Assembly (NCBI GenBank): GCA_016213125.1 | Contig: JACRBR010000288.1 | Coordinates: forward strand, 1 to 9,080 | From: Chloroflexota bacterium | GTDB lineage: Bacteria; Chloroflexota; Dehalococcoidia; DSTF01; JACRBR01 | Direction of reading: 5' to 3' | Length of the DNA: 9,080 bases | In this document: piece after piece, positions 1 to 5,400 of the stretch | Numbering within the stretch: position 1 is the first letter of the stretch | Layout of the letters: each line of letters begins with the position of its first letter | Notes under the pieces: generated by a model | The model's input: the letters and a program-made list of their open reading frames with translations, nothing else | Database searches by the model: none | What the model was told of the DNA's origin: nothing | Made by a program: the position numbers and the translations under genes

Positions 1-2
1 CC

Positions 3-62
3 ACAGCGAAGAACGGCGCCAAACCGGCGAAGAAAGCCGCAGCAGCAAAGTCCCGCCGCTAG
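3..62 (+). CDS. C-terminal end of a Lys/Ala-rich protein (partial)
   Basis: Only the last 19 codons and a TAG stop (60-62) lie in the window. They read as a basic, low-complexity tail rich in Lys, Ala and Arg (KPAKKAAAAK, ending SRR). Such tails occur on histone-like/HU-type DNA-binding proteins and on several nucleic-acid-associated proteins, but a tail alone does not identify the family. The frame is open from the window edge, and codon use (AAG, GCC/GCA, CGC) matches the neighbouring genes. Two adjacent hairpins follow 12 bases after the stop. The call as coding rests on composition and position; the function is unknown. Confidence 0.5.
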   Translation, partial: TAKNGAKPAKKAAAAKSRR

Positions 63-74
63 CCCAACCGTGTG

Positions 75-96
75 GCACAGCCGTCCCCGGCTGTGC
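75..96. repeat. Perfect 9-bp palindrome after the first gene
   Basis: The arms GCACAGCCG (75-83) and CGGCTGTGC (88-96) are exact reverse complements around a TCCC loop. The element follows the stop of the Lys/Ala-rich gene and directly abuts a second hairpin. It has no T-tract, so a classical intrinsic terminator is not supported, although a transcript could fold here. It resembles the palindromes at 6715-6749, 7295-7317, 7367-7391 and 7442-7459: a short head (GTGGC here) followed by a self-complementary core. Confidence 0.75.
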
Positions 97-113
97 GTCC
101 GGCAAAGCCGGAC
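97..113. repeat. Perfect 7-bp hairpin abutting the previous one
   Basis: GTCCGGC (97-103), an AAA loop and GCCGGAC (107-113) form a perfect stem that begins at the base after the preceding palindrome. The two make a tandem double hairpin in the spacer between the Lys/Ala-rich gene and the first DinB gene. It could attenuate read-through, stabilise a 3' end, or be part of a repeated intergenic element. Positions 114-200 downstream hold nothing I recognise. Confidence 0.7.
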
Positions 114-205
114 AGGCGCAGGACGATGCACCAGTTGAAACACGGCCATCGCGGGCGCAAACCGGAAGCAAGAACAGGCACTACACGGGCGACGCCTCCA
201 CATGC

Positions 206-217
206 AACAATAATCCG
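206..217 (+). promoter_or_regulatory. Candidate leaderless -10 element for the first DinB gene
   Basis: AACAAT (206-211) lies exactly 6 bases before the ATG at 218, and no Shine-Dalgarno sequence precedes that ATG. This matches the spacing of a -10 box whose transcript starts at or next to the start codon. The same geometry (TACAAT, 6 bases, ATG) occurs before hicB at 2668-2680. An overlapping AATAAT (209-214) matches the consensus better but sits too close to the ATG. No convincing -35 box is visible, so this is tentative. Confidence 0.3.
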
Positions 218-982
218 ATGACGAAAGACCAACTCCTCGCCGCCATCCGTCGCGACCGCACCGAATTCGAGGCCTGCCTCGCCCTCGGCGACGACGCCCT
301 CACCGCGCCCGGCCCGGATGGCGGCTGGTCCGTGAAGGACCACCTCTCTCACATCGCTGCCTGGGAGCGCATGATCGTCGCCCATCTGCGAGACGGCACA
401 GACCACGAGATCGCCGGCATGGACGCGGCCACATACGCCCGCGCCTCCCTCGACGACCTGAACACCCGCCTCCACGAACTGCACGCCGCAGACACCATCG
501 AGCAGGTCCGACGCGAGTCCGCCGATGCCCACGCCGCCATCGTCGCCTTCATCGAGGCGATGCCGGAGGCGCGCCTCGACGATCCGTACTGGGACGACGA
601 GCCGTCCGGCCGCACCGTGGTTCAGAAGATCGCCGGGGACACCTACCTCCACTACCGCGAGCACGGCGAGTGGATCTATACGCTGCTTGCCGACTTTTAC
701 ATGGCCCGGGAAGCACCACCCGGGCTCGTCGAGGACCTTGGGTTCGATCCCCTGGAATGCGGCCCGCCGTACTTTCGCATACAGCCGTTCGCACGCATCC
801 GCCGCTGCCCAAACTGCGACGGTCGGGGCCTGGACGCCGAGTGGCAGGACAGCGACGGCTTTGCTACATCCCCCAATGCACCACTGCTTACGAGCCAGCG
901 ACCCGCCTTCTGCACGTCATGTGGTGAAGAGCTCTCGTTGTCATGGTGGACCGCCGCCTGGAAGCGTGATTCAACAGAGTGA
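218..982 (+). CDS. DinB/ClbS-DfsB-like protein with C-terminal Cys4 tail
   Basis: The 254-residue product begins with a DinB-superfamily four-helix bundle (about residues 1-160). It shows the WSVKDHLSHIAAWE signature (residues 37-50) and a later HYREH motif. H45, H145 and H149 are the expected metal-binding triad. Members of this superfamily include metal-dependent thiol transferases and ClbS, which hydrolyses the colibactin cyclopropane; many have no known substrate. The bundle alone is usually about 150-170 residues. Here about 90 more follow, with CPNC (C197, C200) and CTSC (C232, C235), a probable zinc ribbon. That tail uses less GC-biased codons than the bundle. The ATG at 218 is supported by alignment with the next gene (MTKDQLL versus MTKAELL). 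The stop TGA overlaps the next ATG by one base, so co-translation is likely. The substrate is unknown. Confidence 0.85.
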   Translation: MTKDQLLAAIRRDRTEFEACLALGDDALTAPGPDGGWSVKDHLSHIAAWERMIVAHLRDGTDHEIAGMDAATYARASLDDLNTRLHELHAADTIEQVRRESADAHAAIVAFIEAMPEARLDDPYWDDEPSGRTVVQKIAGDTYLHYREHGEWIYTLLADFYMAREAPPGLVEDLGFDPLECGPPYFRIQPFARIRRCPNCDGRGLDAEWQDSDGFATSPNAPLLTSQRPAFCTSCGEELSLSWWTAAWKRDSTE

Positions 983-1458
983 TGACCAAAGCCGAACTCC
1001 TCGCCTCCATCAAGCGCGACCGCACCGCCCTCGACGCGCTCCTCGCGCGCGTCAGCGACACCCGCATGACCGATCCCGTCCTCGACGCGGGCTGGTCGGT
1101 CAAGGACGTCCTCGCCCACATCACGGCGTGGGAGCAGCTCTGCCTCAAGTGGCTTCGCACCGGCGTCCGCGAGGAGCTGACTGCCGGCGACGAGTTCGGC
1201 ACGCAGGTCAACGCCCTCAACGCTCGCCTCTACGCCGAGAACAGGGCCCACGCGCTCGACGCCGTGCGCGCTGCCTATGCACGCTCGTACGACGAGATCG
1301 TCACCGCGACCGAGGCGCTATCGGACGATCAGCTCGCCGAGAAGCCGGCGTGGGCGCCGCACGCATCGCTCTGGCAGATCGTCAGCGCGAACAGCGACGA
1401 GCACTATCGCGAGCACATCGAGCAGATCTCCCGCTGGCTCGCCTCGGATGCCGGCTGA
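982..1458 (+). CDS. DinB/ClbS-DfsB-like protein (second copy)
   Basis: This 158-residue protein is a paralogue of the preceding gene across the four-helix bundle. Both share an MTK start, a WSVKD..AHI.AWE motif and a HYREH motif. The predicted metal triad is H46, H141 and H145. It lacks the Cys4 tail of its neighbour and has the usual family length. I chose the ATG at 982 because it aligns with the paralogue's start and overlaps the upstream TGA by one base; a GTG at 979 would add one residue. The two genes look like a tandem duplication in which one copy carries an extra C-terminal domain. The fold assignment is solid; substrate and thiol partner cannot be read from sequence. Confidence 0.85.
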   Translation: MTKAELLASIKRDRTALDALLARVSDTRMTDPVLDAGWSVKDVLAHITAWEQLCLKWLRTGVREELTAGDEFGTQVNALNARLYAENRAHALDAVRAAYARSYDEIVTATEALSDDQLAEKPAWAPHASLWQIVSANSDEHYREHIEQISRWLASDAG

Positions 1459-1471
1459 AAGGACCACCCGC

Positions 1472-1927
1472 ATGGACGACGCAGCCCGCACCTTCCTCGA
1501 GAACAACCACGCCGCCGCCATGACCACGCTCAAGCGCAACGGCACCCCCCACACGGTGCGCATCGGTGTCGCGCTCGTCGATGGCAAGATCTGGTCCTCC
1601 GGCACGCCGGATCGGCTGCGCACAAAGCACCTCCGCCGCGATCCCCGCTCGACGCTCTTCGTCTTCAACGATGCCTGGGCCTACCTCACGCTCGAGTGCC
1701 AGGTCACGATCCTCGAGGGCCCCGGCGCGATCGCCGACAGCGTGAAGCTGTTCGAAACCATGCAGCGCGGCATGACGCCCGCTCCCTCGCCCGGCAAGCT
1801 GGTCTGGTACGGCCAGGAGAAGTCCGTCGATGAGTTCATGAAACTCATGGAGGAGGAGCGCCGCATCATCTACCAGTTCGACGTGACCCGCAGCTACGGC
1901 CTGTATGGAGCGACGCCCACACGATGA
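1472..1927 (+). CDS. PPOX-class (pyridoxamine 5'-phosphate oxidase-like) flavin/F420-dependent protein
   Basis: The 151-residue product has the split-barrel pattern of PPOX-class proteins. The N-terminal FLENNHAAAMTTL strand is followed by GTPHTVRIGVALVDGKIW, then DRLRTKHLRRDPRSTLFV (residues 47-64), where basic residues typically contact the cofactor phosphate in the FMN- and F420-binding members. Many relatives are annotated as F420-dependent reductases acting on unsaturated or quinone-like compounds; FMN or heme binding is also known in the fold. Cofactor choice cannot be settled here. A Shine-Dalgarno AAAGGA (1458-1463) lies 8 bases before the ATG. The gene starts 13 bases after the second DinB stop, and its TGA overlaps the HAD gene's ATG (ATGA), so it sits inside a translationally coupled run. 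Confidence 0.8.
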   Translation: MDDAARTFLENNHAAAMTTLKRNGTPHTVRIGVALVDGKIWSSGTPDRLRTKHLRRDPRSTLFVFNDAWAYLTLECQVTILEGPGAIADSVKLFETMQRGMTPAPSPGKLVWYGQEKSVDEFMKLMEEERRIIYQFDVTRSYGLYGATPTR

Positions 1928-2637
1928 TCCACCAACCCGAGGCCATCCTCTTCGACATGGACGGCACCATCCTCGACTGGACCACCGGCATGGAGGAGTC
2001 CTGGCTCGAGTCCTGCGAGAAGCACCACGACCCCTCATGGCCCCACGCCCCCGCCCGCCTCCACGACGCCATACGCGCCCGCCGCACCTGGTTCTGGAGC
2101 GACGCCGCGCGCGCTGCACGCGGACGCATGGACCTCGACGGCGCCAGCCGCGAGATCGTCCGCCACGCCTTCGCCGATCTCGGCCTCGACGCTGCTGATG
2201 TCGCGCACGATCTCGCCGACTACTATCGCGCGCTGCGGTCCGCCGCGATCGCGCCCTACCCCGGCGCCATCGAGACGCTCGCCGCATTCCGCGAGCGCGG
2301 CATCCCGTTGGCCCTCATCACCAACGGCGAGGCCCGCAACCAGCGCCGCAGCGTCGTCCAGCACCAGCTCGAGCGTTTCTTCGACTGCATCGTCATCGAG
2401 GGCGAGTTCGGCGTCGGTAAGCCCGACGAGCGCGTCTTTCGCCACGCCCTCGCCGCCGTCGGTTGCGATCCCGAGGCGGCGTGGATGGTCGGCGACAGCC
2501 TCGAGGCCGATATCGCCCCCGCCGTCGCCCTCGGCATTCACACCGTGTGGGTCGACGAGACCGGCGCCGGCCTTCCCGCACGGGCGCCCGCCCGTCCCCA
2601 CCGCATCGTGCGGGCGATCTCCGAACTCGTGGGGTAG
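1924..2637 (+). CDS. HAD-superfamily hydrolase (HAD-IA type phosphatase)
   Basis: The 237-residue protein has all four HAD motifs. Motif I is DMDGT (D11 nucleophile, D13 acid/base), motif II is ITNGE (T133), motif III is the lysine of GKPDE (K166), and motif IV is GDSLEAD (D191, D196) for Mg2+. The cap lies between motifs I and II (about residues 18-105), as in subclass IA, which includes YjjG-type nucleotidases, N-acylneuraminate-9-phosphatase and REG-2-like proteins. The expected reaction is phosphate-ester hydrolysis of a small metabolite; the substrate is not predictable. The ATG overlaps the PPOX stop by four bases (ATGA), so translation is probably coupled. It is the last gene of the DinB-DinB-PPOX-HAD run. 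Confidence 0.9.
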   Translation: MIHQPEAILFDMDGTILDWTTGMEESWLESCEKHHDPSWPHAPARLHDAIRARRTWFWSDAARAARGRMDLDGASREIVRHAFADLGLDAADVAHDLADYYRALRSAAIAPYPGAIETLAAFRERGIPLALITNGEARNQRRSVVQHQLERFFDCIVIEGEFGVGKPDERVFRHALAAVGCDPEAAWMVGDSLEADIAPAVALGIHTVWVDETGAGLPARAPARPHRIVRAISELVG

Positions 2638-2667
2638 CCGTCAAGAACGCGGCCTGCGACGGGGAGT

Positions 2668-2679
2668 TACAATCTGGCC
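2668..2679 (+). promoter_or_regulatory. Candidate leaderless promoter (-10) for hicBA
   Basis: TACAAT (2668-2673) matches the -10 consensus at five of six positions and lies 6 bases before the hicB ATG, so transcription would start at or near the A of the start codon. A purine run GGGGAG (2661-2666) is 13 bases from the ATG, longer than usual for a ribosome binding site. No good -35 box is seen. HicB-type antitoxins often repress their own promoter, which would fit a dedicated promoter here, but this short HicB shows no obvious DNA-binding domain. Confidence 0.4.
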
Positions 2680-2916
2680 ATGCAAGAGAAGCCAGCGTTT
2701 CACGTCATCAAGGACGGCATCGTGTACGAGCTCCGCGAAGTGCCCGATGGCGGATACTTCATCTCGGTACCCGCCCTTCCCGGCTGCACGAGCTTCGGAG
2801 AAACGATCGACGCCGCCCTTTCGATGGTCAGAGAGGCGATGGAGCTCTGGGTCGAATTCGCTCGTGAGCAGGGGCTCGACGTGCCCGACGAGATTGCGCT
2901 CCGGCAGGCATCTTGA
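2680..2916 (+). CDS. hicB: HicB-family type II antitoxin
   Basis: The 78-residue protein matches the HicB antitoxin core, a partial RNase H-like fold. It contains DGGYFISVPALPGCTSFG (residues 23-40), followed by the helix ETIDAALSMVREAMELW. The family neutralises the HicA mRNA interferase by covering its active site. Many HicB proteins carry a C-terminal HTH or ribbon-helix-helix domain for autorepression. This one ends soon after the core and shows no such domain, so repression may need other contacts or be absent. Its TGA abuts the TTG start of hicA directly. Codon bias is visibly weaker than in the flanking genes, which fits acquisition by transfer. Confidence 0.88.
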   Translation: MQEKPAFHVIKDGIVYELREVPDGGYFISVPALPGCTSFGETIDAALSMVREAMELWVEFAREQGLDVPDEIALRQAS

Positions 2917-3144
2917 TTGGCATCGAAACTACCGGCACTGCGACCTGCACGGATCATCAGGGCGCTCGAGTCTTGCGGCTTACGCATCATTCGCCAGAGG
3001 GGTAGCCATGTCGTCCTCTGGAAAGAGGGCCTGGCCCGACCGGTCATCATCGCTCAACACACGAAGGAACTGCCCCCGAGCGTCGTGTCTGACTTGCTCC
3101 GGCAAGCCGATGTAGCAGCGGATGAGTTCCTCAAACACGTCTGA
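2917..3144 (+). CDS. hicA: HicA-family mRNA interferase toxin
   Basis: The 75-residue protein fits the HicA double-stranded-RNA-binding-like toxin fold. It has ARIIRALESCGLRIIRQRGSH (residues 11-31), with the conserved catalytic histidine H31 in the GSH motif. The typical HTKELPP turn and a final LLRQADVAADEFL helix follow. HicA cleaves mRNA independently of the ribosome until bound by HicB. The start is a TTG immediately after the hicB TGA with no independent Shine-Dalgarno, so toxin synthesis probably depends on re-initiation after hicB translation. The antitoxin-first order reverses the classical hicAB arrangement but is common. The stop lies only 3 bases from the stop of the convergent kinase gene. 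Confidence 0.87.
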   Translation: MASKLPALRPARIIRALESCGLRIIRQRGSHVVLWKEGLARPVIIAQHTKELPPSVVSDLLRQADVAADEFLKHV

Positions 3145-3147
3145 GGC

Positions 3148-4251
3148 CTACGCTGGCATGACCTCCGCGCAGTCGAGGTCCTCCATCGCGGTCGTGCGGC
3201 GCGTCAGCCATTTGTGGAACAGCGCCGTCCCGCGCTCGTTCGCCGCGTCCAGCGTGCCGATGCCGATGACGGTGTAGATGTTCGTGTACAGCACACCCTG
3301 CCGGTAGTTCAACAGCGCCTCGTCCCAGGTGTACTCCTTCGAGCCCCCGTCCGTGACCGTGTCGTACCACAGCCGCAACAGGCGCTGCTCGTGCGACCGC
3401 CGCACATCGGGCTCCAGGCACGTCGACATGAAGTACGCCACATCGAACACGCCTCGCCCACGAGAGGAGATCTGCCAGTCGATGGCGGCGACTGGGGATC
3501 CGTCGGGGTGGTCGAAGAAGAGGTTGTCCAGCCGGTAGTCACCGTGGATGATCGTCCGCGGCGGCCGCTCGAAGATGTTCAGCAGATCGATGACGTGCGT
3601 CTTCATGCGTTCGGCCACCGGTATCACCTTCGGCGGCACCAACTCGCCAAACGCCTCCACGAACGGCTCCCAGGCCTCGTTGTAAGACTGCTCCGCCGAC
3701 TGGTGGACGGGAGCGTTCACCAGCGGCATCCACTCCATGGATTGCAGCCGCTGATGCTGCCACCACGGCCTCTGGCACGCGCCCAGCGCCGCGATCGCAC
3801 GCTCGGCATCGGCCACGCTGCAGCTCCGCACCTCGTCACCGAACCGGGCCGGGTTTAGGTCCTCGAGGATCAGGACGTAGTCGTCGCCCGGGATGTCCAT
3901 GTAGCTGTAGTAGCACTTGGGCGTGCGGATGCGCATGTCGGCGGCAACGTCCCGGTAGAAGTTGATCTCCCGCTCGTAGAAACGGAACAGGTTGCTGACT
4001 TCGCGGCCGCCGGGGTCGAGCGTCGGGATCTTGAAGATCATCGAGGGCGGTGCGCCCTCGTCCGCGCGGTCGTACTCGACGAAGACCTTGGCCAGCTGAC
4101 CCAGAAACCCCGCCCCTGCCCCGATACCCTGCGTCCGCACCGATGTCACGCCGGCGTCTCGCAGGACGCCGCCCTCACGCAGCGCAGACGTCAGCCACTC
4201 CGGCGTGATCTCCTCCGGACTGCGTGGAATGCTGCCGTTCGTTCCGCCCAT
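3148..4251 (-). CDS. APH/ecdysteroid-kinase-like phosphotransferase (copy 1)
   Basis: The 367-residue protein has the aminoglycoside-phosphotransferase/CHK-kinase-like fold. The N lobe carries a likely ATP lysine in MIFKIP (K74) and a helix-C glutamate around residue 95. The hinge region is YVLILEDL. The catalytic loop is HGDYRLDNLFF (H236, D238, N243), and DWQ (D258) supplies the metal-binding aspartate. These are all the residues needed for ATP-dependent phosphorylation of a small-molecule hydroxyl. The frame stays open far upstream (to 4563), but the residues before the chosen ATG are an out-of-register read of the upstream gene. The ATG at 4251 gives an N terminus (SIPRSPEEITPEWLTSALR) that aligns with the paralogue. 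The gene lies 32 bases after the upstream kinase stop. The substrate is unknown; antibiotic resistance should not be assumed. Confidence 0.85.
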   Translation of the reverse strand: MGGTNGSIPRSPEEITPEWLTSALREGGVLRDAGVTSVRTQGIGAGAGFLGQLAKVFVEYDRADEGAPPSMIFKIPTLDPGGREVSNLFRFYEREINFYRDVAADMRIRTPKCYYSYMDIPGDDYVLILEDLNPARFGDEVRSCSVADAERAIAALGACQRPWWQHQRLQSMEWMPLVNAPVHQSAEQSYNEAWEPFVEAFGELVPPKVIPVAERMKTHVIDLLNIFERPPRTIIHGDYRLDNLFFDHPDGSPVAAIDWQISSRGRGVFDVAYFMSTCLEPDVRRSHEQRLLRLWYDTVTDGGSKEYTWDEALLNYRQGVLYTNIYTVIGIGTLDAANERGTALFHKWLTRRTTAMEDLDCAEVMPA

Positions 4252-4283
4252 CGTCCCCGTATCTCCCGCTCTCGCCCGGCGTC

Positions 4284-5378
4284 TCAGGCCGGCATCTGCT
4301 CCGCTGCGTTCAGCTCCTCGATAGCCGCCGCACCTCGCCGCAGCCACGCCGTCCACAGCGCCATGCCGCGCTCGTTCGTCGCGTCCAGCGTACCGATCGC
4401 GATCACGATGTACACGAACATGAACAACGCCCCGCGCCGGTAGTCGTCCCAGCACTGCTCGAAGCTGTATCCCCGCACGCCGTTCGCCTCCAGCGTGTCG
4501 TGGTACAGCTTCACCAGTTCGCGCTCGTGCGCCCGCCGCAGCTCCGGCTCCAGCCCTCCGCACAGCAGGTACGACACGTCGAACGCGCCCCGTCCCCGGG
4601 TCGAGATCTGCCAGTCCGCCACCGCGAACTCCGGCCCGCCCGCCGTCGACGCGAAGAACAGGTTATCCGTCCGGTAGTCCCCGTGGCTGATCGTCAGCGG
4701 CGGCGTCGCGAACGACGACTGGATCTTGACCACGTTCTGCCCGATGCGCTCGCACACCGCCTTCACCTCGGGCGACAACGACCCGCCGAACATCTGCAGA
4801 AACGGCTCCCAGGCCTGCTGGTACGCCCCCGCCGCCACCTGTTGCACCGGCGAGTCGATCATCGGCATCCACTCGCCGATCTTCGCGAGCTGCGGGTGCT
4901 CCCACCACGTCGCGTGGAACTTCCCGATGCTCGTGACGCTCAGCCGCGCCTGCTCCAGGCTACAGCCCTGCGCATGATCGCCCACCTCAGCCGGCGACAG
5001 ATCCTCGAGCAGCAGGATGTACTCCTTCGTCTCCGGGTTCGCCGCGCTGTAGTACCGTCGCGGCGTCCGCAGTTCGACCTTCTCGGCGATCTCCTCGTAG
5101 AAGCGGATCTCGCGGTGGTAGAAGTCGAACAGGTTGCCGATCTGCCGCCCGCCCTCGCTTGCCGCCGGGAACTTCCCGACCAGCGACGACGGCGCGCCCG
5201 GCTCCGGCCGGTCGTACGTCAGCCCCACCTGGGCGATCTGCCCGATGAACCCCGACCCCTCGCCGATCGTCTTCACCTCGATCGACGTGACGCTCGCGTC
5301 CTTGATCACGCCGCTCGAACGCAGCGCCTCCGTCATCCACGCCGCCGTCAGTTCCTGCGGTCCCGCCGGAATCGTCAT
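4284..5378 (-). CDS. APH/ecdysteroid-kinase-like phosphotransferase (copy 2)
   Basis: This 364-residue paralogue of the downstream gene is alignable end to end. Shared blocks include ILLLEDLSPA, the catalytic loop HGDYRTDNLFF (H232, D234, N239), ADWQIS.RGRG.FDV (D255) and IGTLDA.NERG; both proteins end in MPA. The likely ATP lysine is K69 (GKFPA). The ATG at 5378 is taken as the start. An in-frame TTG at 5384 would add two residues and sits only 6 bases from GGGAGG (5391-5396), against 12 for the ATG, so it is a serious alternative. The gene begins 22 bases after the acetyltransferase stop and is followed by copy 1, so one transcript is likely. Divergence is large enough that substrates may differ. 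Confidence 0.85.
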   Translation of the reverse strand: MTIPAGPQELTAAWMTEALRSSGVIKDASVTSIEVKTIGEGSGFIGQIAQVGLTYDRPEPGAPSSLVGKFPAASEGGRQIGNLFDFYHREIRFYEEIAEKVELRTPRRYYSAANPETKEYILLLEDLSPAEVGDHAQGCSLEQARLSVTSIGKFHATWWEHPQLAKIGEWMPMIDSPVQQVAAGAYQQAWEPFLQMFGGSLSPEVKAVCERIGQNVVKIQSSFATPPLTISHGDYRTDNLFFASTAGGPEFAVADWQISTRGRGAFDVSYLLCGGLEPELRRAHERELVKLYHDTLEANGVRGYSFEQCWDDYRRGALFMFVYIVIAIGTLDATNERGMALWTAWLRRGAAAIEELNAAEQMPA

Positions 5379-5400
5379 TCCCAAACCATGCCTCCCGCTC

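Noticed and set aside
75..113. Rho-independent terminator after the first gene
   Set aside because: Two strong hairpins are present, but there is no T-tract after either one on either strand.
59..664. Long minus-strand open frame opposite the first DinB gene
   Set aside because: It is antisense to a gene with clear DinB motifs. Its product is a Gly/Val/Asp-rich read of C-rich third positions with no family likeness.
525..1523. 332-codon plus-strand open frame across both DinB genes
   Set aside because: It overlaps two recognisable genes in another frame. The product is Arg/Pro/Ser-rich, typical of a shifted high-GC frame.
1382..2287. 301-codon minus-strand open frame opposite PPOX and HAD genes
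   Set aside because: It is extremely Arg-rich and antisense to genes with intact catalytic motifs; it carries no recognisable domain.
2198..3115. 305-codon plus-strand open frame spanning HAD, hicB and hicA
   Set aside because: It is a frame-shifted read of three well-supported genes, Ser/Pro/Arg-rich and without domain features.
4252..4563. N-terminal extension of the first kinase frame to 4563
   Set aside because: The extra 104 residues are Arg/Gly/Ala-rich, overlap the second kinase gene in another frame, and do not align with the paralogue. The ATG at 4251 does.
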